In this document: positions 26,317 to 36,590 of the stretch, one piece after another | Position numbering within the stretch: the first letter of the stretch is position 1 | Layout of the letters: each line of letters begins with the position of its first letter | Source: Treponema sp. | GTDB lineage: Bacteria; Spirochaetota; Spirochaetia; Treponematales; Treponemataceae | Length of the DNA: 64,000 nt | NCBI GenBank assembly: GCA_017449285.1 | Contig: JAFSJX010000010.1 | Location: 248,001-312,000, forward strand | Direction of reading: 5' to 3' | Notes under the pieces: model-generated | Databases searched by the model: none | Told to the model about the DNA's origin: nothing | Seen by the model: the letters and a program-made list of their open reading frames with translations, nothing else | Translations under genes and position numbers: made by a program

Positions 26317-27060
26317 CTATTTCAGTCCAAGATGATATTTTTTTTCAGCTGCCTGCATATCCTCAAATGTTGTGAAACAGACTCCTTTTGCCTTCCATTC
26401 GGCTTCGTCAATAGGCAGAGAGAATTTCAGGCGGGGATTTTTTTCCTGCAATTCAGGCAGATTCGTCCAATCAAATCTTGCATCATACATCGCAAACACT
26501 TCCAGCGAAGGCGGCAACGCTTTTATCCGCGAGAACGTGATATGAAAATTCATTTCAAACATATCGATAAAAACAAGATTCTTGCAGTCCGACAAATCAA
26601 CCTCATATTCATCGGGAAACATCGACACAACATGAGGCGCATACACCGCTTCCAATGATGGAAACGCCGAAAGAAAATCAAGCGTTTTGAGCGTACAGTT
26701 TTTCATAATGATGACCGTAACCGCATCCGCCGAAGAAAGCACCGTTTTATCGCCGTCCGAAAACGTACACTGCTCAAAGACAATCTTGTGAACGTCCGTC
26801 AAATCAATCGCCTTTTCAAGTTCCCGCAGCGACACTTCAAATCGTTTGACCGTCACTTCATCGCCAAATCTCTTAACTTCTGGCTCATCATCCTTTTTCA
26901 CAACGATGCCCGGCTGAACCTTTTTCTCTGGAACTGCGGGAACGGTCGTCTCCGATGCGACAACCACTGATTCCGCTTCAGCTGATGAATTGTCCTTGTT
27001 TTTTACGCACGAACACAGACACAGTGCGATGACCGACCAAATAACACAAATTCTTTTCAT
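26317..27060 (-). CDS. Hypothetical lipoprotein at the end of the secretion/RHS operon
   Basis: A 247-residue lipoprotein: signal RICVIWSVIALCLCSC with the lipobox Cys near residue 18, then a Ser/Glu/Val-rich linker. Residues 90-200 show an irregular leucine-rich-like pattern (IVFEQCTF, VIIMKNCTLKTLDFL, DLSDCKNLVFIDM). It lies 49 bases after the RHS gene on the same strand with GGAGGAG before its ATG. Immunity or adaptor function for the RHS protein is conceivable from position only. Confidence 0.7.
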   Translation of the reverse strand: MKRICVIWSVIALCLCSCVKNKDNSSAEAESVVVASETTVPAVPEKKVQPGIVVKKDDEPEVKRFGDEVTVKRFEVSLRELEKAIDLTDVHKIVFEQCTFSDGDKTVLSSADAVTVIIMKNCTLKTLDFLSAFPSLEAVYAPHVVSMFPDEYEVDLSDCKNLVFIDMFEMNFHITFSRIKALPPSLEVFAMYDARFDWTNLPELQEKNPRLKFSLPIDEAEWKAKGVCFTTFEDMQAAEKKYHLGLK

Positions 27061-27109
27061 TTTTTCTCCTCCAACCCGACTGTGCGCCGGGCTGATTTTC
27101 TGTTAGTTT

Positions 27110-30100
27110 CTATTGATTTTTTACGGATTGGTTGTCATCCGTAATTTTAAACCCATCCGCAAGTTCCACCGATTGTCTTCCATCCTGATTTCCCGTTGCG
27201 TACCATAAATCGCCCCGATACCCGGTCGAGAATGTTTCCAAGCGGTTGACATTTTCTATTGGAACATACACATTACCGTCCGCACCTTTGACCCAGCCAG
27301 CATCCGAGCGCATTGAATTCTGCGCCACATTATCATACGCCGAAGTCTGACTGACGCACACATAGGAATGTCCCTGAATATCAATGACACCGCCGTTCAG
27401 TCCGACCCAGTGCAAATCATCTTTGTCCGTTCCGTACTGAACTTGCGCAAGGATGGCGTACTGCGTCGAACTGTTGTTGAGTTCTTCTACTTTATTCTCC
27501 AGCCCATGCTGATTCGCCGCCGTCCAATAATCGTGTACAACGCCGTAATTTTTTGCGACCGAAACAAAATTAATTCTGTCAGTGTCTTTCTCAAAATTCG
27601 TTTTCTCATTGTTCACGTCCATCGGCGTAAGCGAAGACCCCGTAACGGCATTTATCACCTCGGCGATACCAGAAACCGTGCAGCCCTCCTTTCCCAACGT
27701 ATTCGTCTGCGAGTAGCCCAGTTTTTCGTCCGACCAGCGGCTGTCGTGCATATCCACGTCATCAATGCGCATATTTTCCAGCCCCAACGTATCGACAAAA
27801 TTGACGGGGTCGCCGTTGCAATAGGCATACCAGTTCTGCCCATCGCGAGCAGGATCGGGGCTGACAAATCTTCCATACGCAGGGGAATAATCGCGGTAGC
27901 CAAAATCGTACAGAGCGGTCGCAGACAAAGATTTTTTTCCCGCAAAGCCGTAGGGCAGTCCGCTGTCGTCAGAAGAGATTTTCGCCCCGAACACATCATA
28001 GTCAAACTGATACTCCAATCCATTACTTTTTCTGGCTGCCTTTACCGTTCCCGCCGAATCCGAAAACAGCGCGTATTTTTCGGAAGAAGCCACGGAATCA
28101 TCGGCAGAGAATTTGGCGACCGCAAGCGGAGCGTGACCATTTCCGTACAAAGCCACATGACCATAATCCACCGTATGAAAAAGCCCCGCAATAATTTCAC
28201 CCACCGAAGTTTTTTCCGAAGCCGTTCGCGCCGAATCCAAATTTTCATCGGAAAGAAAACGGTAACGCACGCCCGTCGCGGAAGTATCGTCCTGCTTCAT
28301 CTCAAAACTATCCCGAACCGTGTACAACTCCGAAAAACATGTTCCCTCGTAGACCGTCCGCATTGTTCCCGCCGCAGACGAAGCCGATGTCACCCTTCTT
28401 CCCAGCGCGTCATACGTAAAGGCATACGCCATGAACTCGGAAGAAATTTTATTCCGCACTTCAAGATTTTTCAGCCGCTGATTTAAAGTATAAGCGTACC
28501 TTTCCTCGTTGTAAAGGTCTTTTTTTTGCAGGAGGTTTCCGTTTGCATCGTACTGAGCCTGTCCGTACTCGCCCCACAAAACCAACCTGTCATCGGCATC
28601 GTAGGCATATTTGATTGTGCCGAACGGAGTTTCGCGCCGTGAAAGATTCCCGTTTTTGTCATAGAAAAACCGTTCCTCCAAGGTCGCGCCAAGTATGCTC
28701 GGCTGAAAAAATCCCGCGCCAATAACAGCACAAAGCATTTTGAGCGCGTTGTATTCGATGACAGAAAGCAGATGAACCGAAGCTGGCGCGGTCTTGTAGC
28801 CCACTCCCGCCGCCGCGCACAATTTTTGTAAATACGCCGCCTTTTTCCCCGAATACGGATAACTAACCGAAGCAAGTCTGCCATTATTATCATACGTGTA
28901 GCGCGTCACCGAAAAATCGTTATTCAATGTCAAAGTACGGAATCCCCGCTCATCATACACCGCGCCGTCAACAAACGTGACCGCCATTTTCGGATTATAC
29001 CCGACCGTCAGAACCAATCTGCCAGCCTTGTCGTATTTGAAGCGGACACTTTCTCCCGATGAATAACTGCGCAGCGTTTCATTTCCCCTGTCATCGTATA
29101 CGAAGCGCACGCTCATGCCGTTCCTTTCGTCCGCGACTTTGGTGACCTCACCGTTTTTCCCATACTGATAGCGAATGTCCTGTTTCTCATTCTGTATACG
29201 GATTTTTCTTCCGCAGTCATCGTAGGTGTATTCCGTCTTTTCTTTTGAGTTTACATCGTACTGAGATAGAAGATTCCCCGCGGTGTCGTAGGAAAACTGA
29301 ATACAATTCGTCTGATTCCGCACGCAGATAAGATTTCCCGCCGCATCCCGTTCTTCAACCGCAAACGAGCCGTCCGCATAAAAAACAGAGATTCGGTGAG
29401 CGTCAGTATCATAGCCGTAGTGAACCAGATTGCCCTCAAAATCCGTCGCTTTTTGAAGCGAGCCGTCCGCCGCATAGGTGTAAGTCTGCGTTTTTCCCGA
29501 ACGATTTTTTTCCGACAGGAAACGACCGAATCCGTCTGTCACATATTCGGACGCTTTTCCGTTGCCGTCAATCCTCGAAAAATTCTTTCCGCTGAACACC
29601 GTCTGCAAAACCACGGCATCGCCCTGAGTCAGTTTGGTGATTCTGTCAAAGGCATCATATTCGTAGCGTTCCGTCGCCGCCACAGGGAATTTCGTTTTTG
29701 TAAGGATGCGGTTGCTTTTATCATAGGAAGCCGAAAAAACTGTGCCGCGCTCATCAGAAATCTTGGTGCAATTGCCGTTAAAATCATACTCGTATGTCGT
29801 GGCATTTCCATCACATTCAATTTCCTTAGTCAGCTGATTTTTGCCATTGTAGAAAAATTGTTTTTTCTTGCCATAAGGATTTGTCTCCTCAATACAACGA
29901 CCGCGAATGTCATACACAAAATGCCGTGCATTTCCGTCACCGTCCGCAACAGAAATAATCTCGCCGAACACATTGCGCCGATACACCGTCTTGAACCGAC
30001 CGCCCTTCGTATGCGTGACCGAACGATTGTCCGCGCCATAGGAAAAATCTTCCTCAAAAACAAGGTCACCCGACGCAGAAGTAACCGTATGTCGCAACAG

Positions 30101-32920
30101 CCGCTGGGCAGAATCATACTGCCATTCCTCAATTCTTCCATCGTCCGCTTTTTTCGCAAGATTTCCGAACGCATTATAATAATAGAAGATTTTATGACCT
30201 TTGGGATTCGTTGCGACCGATTTTTTCCCGTCGGCATACCATGAAGCGACCGTCTCTTCCATTGTTCCGCCGATTTCTTTTTGCCCCGCAAAATATCCCG
30301 TGTCGTCATCGTAGGAGAATTCCAAAAATCCGCCGAATGCCGTCTTTGACTTCACAAGCCGACCGCCCGCAGAATACTGCCTCTGTCTGACCAGCGCATC
30401 TTTTTCCCGCGTCTCCAAAAGTCTGGCCGCATCATCGTAGAGGCGCTCGATTTTTCTTCCGTCCGCATTCGTTTCCGAAAGCAAAAATCCGTCCGTCGTC
30501 CGCTCGCGCTGAAACAAAACGTCGAAATTCGTTCCGACAGGATTTCCGCTCGCGTCCACAAAACCATTGATAAGCCGGGAAACATTTCCCGCACCGTCAA
30601 AATCGGCTCGCGTACTCCAGCCGGAATCTTTTCCATTCCAAATGATTTTTTGCGCGAGCCTTCCGTGTTCTGTGTATGCGGACGATTCAAGCGGCATTTC
30701 CTCATATTTTTTTCCCGCACCGTCCGTTCCCGAAAGCAGAATTTTTGTGAGATGATGACACTTGTCATATTCGTAGCGGAAAATTCGTTCCTCGCCCGTT
30801 ACCGTGTCCTTTGCCCGCGAAAGTACCAAATCTTTTCTATTTGAATAGCGCAGTTCCGCCTCAAATCCGTTGTCCGCAGAGACAAAAAACGCGTGCGGCT
30901 CGTAGCGGTAGAAATGAGTTACGCCCGTCGCATCAACATATTTGGTCATTCTTCCGCACGCATCCCGAACCCACGTTTCCTCAGAGACAGGCGAATCCGT
31001 TCCCGCCGCAAAAATCTGCTTCTGCGTCAGATGACCGCGACCGTCGTAGGTGAATTCCGCCCTGTTTCCGCGACAATCCGTTGCCGTTTCCGTCAGATTG
31101 AGCGCGTTGTAGGTGTACGTCCAGATTTTTTTCCCGCCACGGTAGATTGCGATGCAGTTTCCACGCGAATCATAATTCATATCCGTGGTAACGCCGTCGC
31201 GGTCACTGTAGGAAATTAGATTGTTTCCCGAATACTCCTGTCGCATGATCGAGCCATCGCCGTAGGTCACCGCAAGAAGATGTCCGTCAGCATCATAACG
31301 GTAGTTCTCACGTTTTCCCAGCGATTCGCGAACAAAAAGATTTCCGTCAGAATCATACGAATACGAAATCTCCTTGCCGTCAGCATAGGTTTCCTTTACG
31401 GTACGGTTTTCGCTGTCGTACTGATAGACGCTTTTCACACCGTCATGGTCGGTGTATGTCGTGCGGTGATTTTCGACATCATAGGAAAACTGTTCTTTTG
31501 CGCCGTTCTCATTTATCGTGTAAACCGCACGTTCTTTTCCGTCAGCGCACTTTTCGTAGCCGAATGCGACATAACTTCCGTCCGACTTTATCTGCCTTGT
31601 GATTCTACCTTTCTCATCGTAGGCAAAACTGCGCACATCGCCGTCCGCATCCTTGACTGACTTCAAACTCCCGCCAGAATACGTGTAGGAAACCGTGCGC
31701 GTTCCATCGGAAACAGAGGAAATCCTATTTCCCGTCCACGTAAGCCGAAGCGTCTGCACATTGTTCACGCCGACCGAAGCGATTTTCTGCTGAGCATCGT
31801 GCGTCAGGATGATTTTTCCGCCGTTTCTGAAACTGATTGAATGCAAAAGTCCGTACTCATTGTATGTCCGTGTTTCCCCGCTTCGGAATCGCACCGTATA
31901 GGAATCCACGTTCTTGGTGACGACAATTTTGTTTCCGTAGCGCGCATTCTGATACTCGCCGTCATTTGCTTCTGTTTCTTCCATGATAAGGGCATTCCCA
32001 TAATCACTCACGAAAATCAATCTGCCGCAACCGATTTTGTCTGCGAATGTTCCCGCATAGCCGTAAGCGGCATACTGATTTTTTTTCGCATTTGCGACAG
32101 ATTCTTCGGCGAAGCGGTGCATTTTGTCACGCTCTAAAATCCATTCTGCCAGAGTCGCATCCATCTGCTCCTGAATCTCAATGCAGTCCGAGTCATCGGC
32201 GGCGTATTCCGCAATCAGTGCCGCATATTCTTCGCCTTTGGAGACAAGTTCATCCCATTTCGCACACTCTGATTCCATTTTAGGCGAGCAGCCCAAAATA
32301 ATCCGCGAATCAAAAATCGAAGCCCAGCCCGAACCAAAACTATGCTCATCGGAAATTCCATCGCCGCAAAAATGACGATGCACGGCAAAACACGTTTTTC
32401 CCGCAGTGACCGTCAAATCACAGTCATCAATCTGAAAGACACCGCTTGCCAGCAGAACGGGGTCGCCGATGCTGGTAACAGGATTGTTATCCTCATCAAA
32501 AAAAGAAAGTGCGCCAGTATACGGGTCTTCGCTATAGGAATAGCCGTGTTCAGCACAATAATTATCTAATTCAGTCTTCGCATTCTCATAATCTTCCAAT
32601 AATTGCTCATATTCAATCGCATCAACATTTCGCTCACATTCAAGGGCTTCTTCCAAAGCCGTCTTAGCATCCTCGTAATAACTTACATACGTATTTCCGC
32701 CGTCACCGCTATCGTCATTAGCGTTTTCACCGTCATCATCATCAGAATAATTTCCACTATAAAAATCGTAATCACCAGAATCATAAAAACTATCCGCAAA
32801 ACCGTCATCTTCGCCGTCAAGTTCGGCAAACGAAAGATGCGGCACAAAAACTGAAAAAAGAATGAGCATAAAAAGCGTGATTTTTTTCCGTGCCTTTTTC
32901 CGAAACGACATTTTTACCAT
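27110..32920 (-). CDS. Secreted RHS-repeat protein with C39-like cysteine peptidase C-terminus
   Basis: A 1936-residue secreted protein. It has a signal peptide (ITLFMLILFSVFVPHLSFA), an Asp/Gly/Ser-rich acidic stretch, a DUF6531-like segment (GDPVLLASGVFQIDDCDLTV) near residue 150, and dozens of YD/RHS repeats (YDSDGNL, YDADGHL types). The RHS core end is YDFGYRDYSPAYGRFVSPDP, followed by the variable tail of about 222 residues. That tail holds GKEGCTVSGIAEVINAVTG (Cys about 1747) and DDLHWVGLNGG (His about 1837), the Cys/His pattern of C39-like peptidases. RHS cages usually enclose a toxic tail. GGAGG precedes the ATG. It follows the clostripain-like gene by 18 bases. Confidence 0.88.
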   Translation of the reverse strand: MVKMSFRKKARKKITLFMLILFSVFVPHLSFAELDGEDDGFADSFYDSGDYDFYSGNYSDDDDGENANDDSGDGGNTYVSYYEDAKTALEEALECERNVDAIEYEQLLEDYENAKTELDNYCAEHGYSYSEDPYTGALSFFDEDNNPVTSIGDPVLLASGVFQIDDCDLTVTAGKTCFAVHRHFCGDGISDEHSFGSGWASIFDSRIILGCSPKMESECAKWDELVSKGEEYAALIAEYAADDSDCIEIQEQMDATLAEWILERDKMHRFAEESVANAKKNQYAAYGYAGTFADKIGCGRLIFVSDYGNALIMEETEANDGEYQNARYGNKIVVTKNVDSYTVRFRSGETRTYNEYGLLHSISFRNGGKIILTHDAQQKIASVGVNNVQTLRLTWTGNRISSVSDGTRTVSYTYSGGSLKSVKDADGDVRSFAYDEKGRITRQIKSDGSYVAFGYEKCADGKERAVYTINENGAKEQFSYDVENHRTTYTDHDGVKSVYQYDSENRTVKETYADGKEISYSYDSDGNLFVRESLGKRENYRYDADGHLLAVTYGDGSIMRQEYSGNNLISYSDRDGVTTDMNYDSRGNCIAIYRGGKKIWTYTYNALNLTETATDCRGNRAEFTYDGRGHLTQKQIFAAGTDSPVSEETWVRDACGRMTKYVDATGVTHFYRYEPHAFFVSADNGFEAELRYSNRKDLVLSRAKDTVTGEERIFRYEYDKCHHLTKILLSGTDGAGKKYEEMPLESSAYTEHGRLAQKIIWNGKDSGWSTRADFDGAGNVSRLINGFVDASGNPVGTNFDVLFQRERTTDGFLLSETNADGRKIERLYDDAARLLETREKDALVRQRQYSAGGRLVKSKTAFGGFLEFSYDDDTGYFAGQKEIGGTMEETVASWYADGKKSVATNPKGHKIFYYYNAFGNLAKKADDGRIEEWQYDSAQRLLRHTVTSASGDLVFEEDFSYGADNRSVTHTKGGRFKTVYRRNVFGEIISVADGDGNARHFVYDIRGRCIEETNPYGKKKQFFYNGKNQLTKEIECDGNATTYEYDFNGNCTKISDERGTVFSASYDKSNRILTKTKFPVAATERYEYDAFDRITKLTQGDAVVLQTVFSGKNFSRIDGNGKASEYVTDGFGRFLSEKNRSGKTQTYTYAADGSLQKATDFEGNLVHYGYDTDAHRISVFYADGSFAVEERDAAGNLICVRNQTNCIQFSYDTAGNLLSQYDVNSKEKTEYTYDDCGRKIRIQNEKQDIRYQYGKNGEVTKVADERNGMSVRFVYDDRGNETLRSYSSGESVRFKYDKAGRLVLTVGYNPKMAVTFVDGAVYDERGFRTLTLNNDFSVTRYTYDNNGRLASVSYPYSGKKAAYLQKLCAAAGVGYKTAPASVHLLSVIEYNALKMLCAVIGAGFFQPSILGATLEERFFYDKNGNLSRRETPFGTIKYAYDADDRLVLWGEYGQAQYDANGNLLQKKDLYNEERYAYTLNQRLKNLEVRNKISSEFMAYAFTYDALGRRVTSASSAAGTMRTVYEGTCFSELYTVRDSFEMKQDDTSATGVRYRFLSDENLDSARTASEKTSVGEIIAGLFHTVDYGHVALYGNGHAPLAVAKFSADDSVASSEKYALFSDSAGTVKAARKSNGLEYQFDYDVFGAKISSDDSGLPYGFAGKKSLSATALYDFGYRDYSPAYGRFVSPDPARDGQNWYAYCNGDPVNFVDTLGLENMRIDDVDMHDSRWSDEKLGYSQTNTLGKEGCTVSGIAEVINAVTGSSLTPMDVNNEKTNFEKDTDRINFVSVAKNYGVVHDYWTAANQHGLENKVEELNNSSTQYAILAQVQYGTDKDDLHWVGLNGGVIDIQGHSYVCVSQTSAYDNVAQNSMRSDAGWVKGADGNVYVPIENVNRLETFSTGYRGDLWYATGNQDGRQSVELADGFKITDDNQSVKNQ

Positions 32921-32938
32921 AAAAACCTCCCATACATT

Positions 32939-34423
32939 CTAGAATTGTGTGTAAAACAATTTGTCCAGAAGACTTCCTGAACACGAAGCCGAAGGAACAT
33001 AGCCCGCACAGTCCAGCACGAACTGACTTTGATTTGAGACGCGGCTACCCGAAATGTATGCCGATGAATGGGGAACTTCGGGAACGCCGTCCGCAATGAA
33101 CACCGCATAGAACACGCCCAGCGGACATTCGCTCGCGTCAGAACGAGCCGTCCATGAGCAGGAAACGGCATTTTTCAGCGCGGAACACAATTTTTCACAG
33201 GGCGCGGAGAGGCTTGCATCCGCCGCTTTCACGCAGGAAGCAAGGCTGAACACATCCGCATAAAAATCGCATTTGTACAACGTGGCAAAATATGATTCCG
33301 CCTGACTCTGAAAAATCGTGCGGTACACATTCCTGCTTTCAGTATCTGTAATTTTTTCTGCGCAGGAACGGGCAAATTCGTCAAACGCCTGTACCGCACC
33401 ACCGACTTTCGCGCACTCAACGACCGAAAATGACGCGTAGCCATAATACGAATACTGTGCCTTATATTGCGCCAGCGCAGATTCACACAACGCCGAAACA
33501 GATTTTTCTCCGTCTACGAATGATGAGAAGAGCGCGTCATAATTCCAGCCGCTTTCAGGAACAAGCGCAGGAGTTCCCGCCAAAAATTCCGAGCAGGCGC
33601 GAAGTTCATACGCCGTTTCCATACAGATGCCGAAGCACGTGTCAAAGCCGATAAAATCAAACTGGTTCACGCCGTCAACCTGCGAAAGCCCACGTTCAAT
33701 TCCGGTGCGAAGGCTGGAAATCGTCATATATGTGCCGGCATAGTCATCGATTGCGACGGCGCGGAAATTTTCGTCCGTTTCTCCCGCCGCAGAATTCAGA
33801 TTGCGCCAGCCTGTTCCATGCCCCCACAGAATCAGCCCGTAATGCTCGGCAGGATACGCTTTCCCCGCAAACGCAATCAGATTTGAAAGCGTCGCAGGAT
33901 TCGCCATATCCAGTTCCGTTGCCTCGCCAGCAGACAATCCCAGCGCAGGACAGGAAATCCGCTCTGAGACAATCGCGTTCGTTTTTTCCGCGTCACAGCA
34001 CACGTTGAAAAGCCGTGTATCCGTCCAGTTTCCGTTCGTCGCGTCATAGCCGTCAGCGCGGTCAAACAGCACGAGCATATTCATGTTGTGCGCCGCAAAA
34101 TCCGTGTTCTCCAGTTCGTTGAAATCCGCGATTGCCGAACTTTCCAGATTGTTGTCCGCAGCCATATATACGATGAATGTCCAGTCCTTGGGCAAAAGGC
34201 TCTGGTCAACCTCATCGTCGATTGCGTTGTCCTCCGTCTCATCTCCTGTCACCCCCGAAGCCCCATTGTCCTGTGCAGGAGCATTTTGCTGTTCGCCAGA
34301 TTGTTCATCGGATTCTTCCGTGGACTGCGCCGCAGTTGATGCTGACGGCTCCATCTGAAACGCACAGGAAATCTCCGCAAAAGCGAAAAATCCTGCCACC
34401 AAAAACAAGAATAGTTTTTTCAT
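32939..34423 (-). CDS. Clostripain-family (C11) cysteine peptidase lipoprotein
   Basis: A 494-residue putative lipoprotein: signal FLFLVAGFFAFAEISC with the Cys near residue 20, then a low-complexity Glu/Gln/Ser linker. The C11 peptidase fold follows: DWTFIVYMAADNNLES, the catalytic His in LILWGHGTGW, and the catalytic Cys in FIGFDTCFGICME. C11 enzymes cut after Arg or Lys and often self-activate. It overlaps the preceding lipoprotein gene (ATGA) and is followed by the RHS gene, so it may process or accompany that protein at the cell surface. Confidence 0.9.
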   Translation of the reverse strand: MKKLFLFLVAGFFAFAEISCAFQMEPSASTAAQSTEESDEQSGEQQNAPAQDNGASGVTGDETEDNAIDDEVDQSLLPKDWTFIVYMAADNNLESSAIADFNELENTDFAAHNMNMLVLFDRADGYDATNGNWTDTRLFNVCCDAEKTNAIVSERISCPALGLSAGEATELDMANPATLSNLIAFAGKAYPAEHYGLILWGHGTGWRNLNSAAGETDENFRAVAIDDYAGTYMTISSLRTGIERGLSQVDGVNQFDFIGFDTCFGICMETAYELRACSEFLAGTPALVPESGWNYDALFSSFVDGEKSVSALCESALAQYKAQYSYYGYASFSVVECAKVGGAVQAFDEFARSCAEKITDTESRNVYRTIFQSQAESYFATLYKCDFYADVFSLASCVKAADASLSAPCEKLCSALKNAVSCSWTARSDASECPLGVFYAVFIADGVPEVPHSSAYISGSRVSNQSQFVLDCAGYVPSASCSGSLLDKLFYTQF

Positions 34424-34899
34424 TCGTTTACCTCCCTCTGCGCATACATTCCGAACGGATCTTTCCAGTTTGAGCCATCGGTGTACTCGATTTCTCTTAG
34501 GTAGAGATAATCAATGACATACGGCTCATCTGGCACGACCGAGATGAATGAATCCAGACTGACGACAAATTCTTCTTCCGTCCGGGGCGCAATTTCTTTC
34601 TGACATTCCGCAACCACGCAATTCGTTCCCGTAAACGGAATTTCCCCATCGCTGTCGTAAAGCATGAACGAGACCGTATAGTTCTGAATCGTCTTCTCAG
34701 AATCGTTGTACACCGTCAAGTACGCGCCCGCATAATTGTGGTAATTGTGATTCTCCCCGATTTCCACATGCGGATTGTCGATGATATACGGACATCCCAC
34801 GTTTTCCAGCGTAGAGCAACTTTGCGCCAGCGGGAAACACAGCGAGACCGCCGAAACCAAAAGCATCTGCTTCAAAAAGGTGATGCATTTACAATTCAT
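34420..34899 (-). CDS. Small hypothetical lipoprotein
   Basis: A 159-residue protein with a signal sequence ending in CFPLAQSC-STLENVG, so probably lipidated. The mature part looks like one beta-sandwich (AYLTVYNDSEKTIQNYTVSF, then APRTEEEFVVSL), similar in style to domains found on exported accessory proteins. It overlaps both neighbours (11 bases with the upstream lipoprotein, ATGA with the peptidase), so it belongs to the same operon. Function unknown. Confidence 0.72.
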   Translation of the reverse strand: MNCKCITFLKQMLLVSAVSLCFPLAQSCSTLENVGCPYIIDNPHVEIGENHNYHNYAGAYLTVYNDSEKTIQNYTVSFMLYDSDGEIPFTGTNCVVAECQKEIAPRTEEEFVVSLDSFISVVPDEPYVIDYLYLREIEYTDGSNWKDPFGMYAQREVNE

Positions 34900-35407
34900 A
34901 CGCCGTTTCCTCCATTACTTTGTCTTTGATTTTTTTCAGTTTCTGTTCGGTGGGCGACTTGCGGTACGAGATGACTTCCCGATAAAACTGAAACAGGGGC
35001 GAACTGTCGTTGCAGACGGATTCTTTTGCGAGCATTTTTTCCGCCTCGTCACAAAAGTTCTGTCGCAAAAGCCCCTCGACTTTCTGATACACCGCTGTCA
35101 TCGGTTCAACCTGAATGCAGACGATGCCCCGCCTGTCAGTGAATTCGATTTCCTTTTCAACGGAAGACCAGCCTTTTCCCCCGCCCCTGACCGTATACGT
35201 TCCCGCACGCACATCGGGAATAAGGAACATACCGTTTATGCCGCTCACCGTAGTCAGTCCCACACCGAATGACACCTGATACTGCTCCACCGGCTCGCCA
35301 TGCGGGCCGCAGACCCGACCCGTACAAGCGGCTGTTCCCGAAAATTTTGTTGACGCGCAGGAAATGAGCAACAGAAGGATGGGCAGAATCAATACAATTT
35401 GTCTCAT
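34889..35407 (-). CDS. Lipoprotein with carboxypeptidase-regulatory-like domain
   Basis: A 172-residue lipoprotein: signal IVLILPILLLLISC, Cys at about 17. Residues 25-95 resemble a carboxypeptidase regulatory-like beta-sandwich (GRVCGPHGEPVEQYQVSF, then INGMFLIPDVRAGTYTVR); a short helical C-terminus follows. GGAGGTC precedes the ATG. It sits 9 bases after the one-TM assembly protein and overlaps the next lipoprotein gene. It could be a pilotin-like or surface accessory, which is only inference. Confidence 0.72.
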   Translation of the reverse strand: MRQIVLILPILLLLISCASTKFSGTAACTGRVCGPHGEPVEQYQVSFGVGLTTVSGINGMFLIPDVRAGTYTVRGGGKGWSSVEKEIEFTDRRGIVCIQVEPMTAVYQKVEGLLRQNFCDEAEKMLAKESVCNDSSPLFQFYREVISYRKSPTEQKLKKIKDKVMEETAYEL

Positions 35408-35416
35408 ACCGACCTC

Positions 35417-36544
35417 CTACTGCGCCACTTCGCACACAATCCGTCCATCGCCCAGCCGATAATATGCGAACACCGCGCCGTCAATCCGCTTGATTTCGCC
35501 AACTTTTTCGCGGACGGGGGCAATCACTTTTACCATCTGAGCATGGACGCGCGGACGAACTTTCAGTTCAAGCGGCTTTTGCCTAAAAACTGAAGAATAC
35601 GCGGCGACCGTTTGAAACGGCGAACATTCCGCATAGAATTGCGCTCCCGCAGAAAAACCCGCCTTGATGTCGCAGCCATTTTCACCGTTCTGCACAGTAA
35701 GTTCACGCTCGTGCCAGCCATGCAGTTCAGCCTGTTCCGCGCAGATTTTGAGCGCAGTGGCAATATTTTCAGCGGCAGTAAAAAGATGAATCGTCACATC
35801 TTTCTGACCAATCTGCTCGCCAATGACGACCAGACCGTTTTCCAGCAGGGCATGGCGCACAAACGGAACAAATTTTTCTTCTCCACCCTCTGGCAGATGA
35901 TTTCCCAGTGCGACCGGCAAACTTATCTCAAAGCGCGGCTCATTGTCCGAATATGAAACCGTGCATGAAATTTCGCCCGCCACGTCCTCCGGGTGACAGC
36001 CACTGATTGAAAAATGACAGAATCCGCCCTGCCATTTGAGCGACGAAATTCTGCCGCTTTTTTTTCCGACCGCAGACAGAACCGAAGCCAGCAATTTTTC
36101 TGGAGAAAGCAAAACTGCCACCGCCGCAACCTCAGTCTTTTGCGGAACTACGGCAACCGATTCTTCCGAAGTACGATAGTGTCTCGCAATGACCCCAACG
36201 AAAATTGCGATGGCCAAACACAAGGCGACCTTTTTTCCCGCGCCGATGGAACGATGCCTGAACACCGCCCGCTCAGGCTTTCCTTCAAGAAACAACCTTT
36301 TGTGCGGAAAGCGTTTTCTGTATTCCGCCAGACGGAGTTTATCCATCACAGTGACCTCCGCGGTCAGTTTTCCCTTGCGAAGCAACAGCCGTGTATCCGT
36401 ACAGCATCGTTCTGAAAACAGAGGATGCCGCTTTTCCAGTTCACGCCGCACGAACACAATTCTCTTTTGCCGCCGGATTACGCTGAACGGTAACGTCATT
36501 GTATACACTTCGTAATCAGCATTACGAACCAACGATTTATTCAT
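35417..36544 (-). CDS. Single-pass membrane protein of the type II secretion operon (GspL/M-like role suggested)
   Basis: A 375-residue protein with about 105 basic N-terminal residues, one membrane helix (VALCLAIAIFVGVIARHY, about 107-124) and a 250-residue periplasmic part. This topology is that of GspL or PilN/PilO-type assembly-platform proteins, but no sequence motif proves the match. It lies after the pseudopilin genes, the usual place for gspL/gspM. GGAGGTTGAT precedes the ATG. A missing gspL and gspM elsewhere in the operon makes the assignment attractive. Confidence 0.6.
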   Translation of the reverse strand: MNKSLVRNADYEVYTMTLPFSVIRRQKRIVFVRRELEKRHPLFSERCCTDTRLLLRKGKLTAEVTVMDKLRLAEYRKRFPHKRLFLEGKPERAVFRHRSIGAGKKVALCLAIAIFVGVIARHYRTSEESVAVVPQKTEVAAVAVLLSPEKLLASVLSAVGKKSGRISSLKWQGGFCHFSISGCHPEDVAGEISCTVSYSDNEPRFEISLPVALGNHLPEGGEEKFVPFVRHALLENGLVVIGEQIGQKDVTIHLFTAAENIATALKICAEQAELHGWHERELTVQNGENGCDIKAGFSAGAQFYAECSPFQTVAAYSSVFRQKPLELKVRPRVHAQMVKVIAPVREKVGEIKRIDGAVFAYYRLGDGRIVCEVAQ

Positions 36545-36590
36545 ATCAACCTCCTATTTTTTAGAAAAATGACCGTGCCATATCTTGAGT

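Noticed and set aside
26317-27060. Leucine-rich-repeat protein call for the last operon lipoprotein
   Set aside because: The leucine spacing is irregular and only two or three units are visible, so only an LRR-like pattern is stated.
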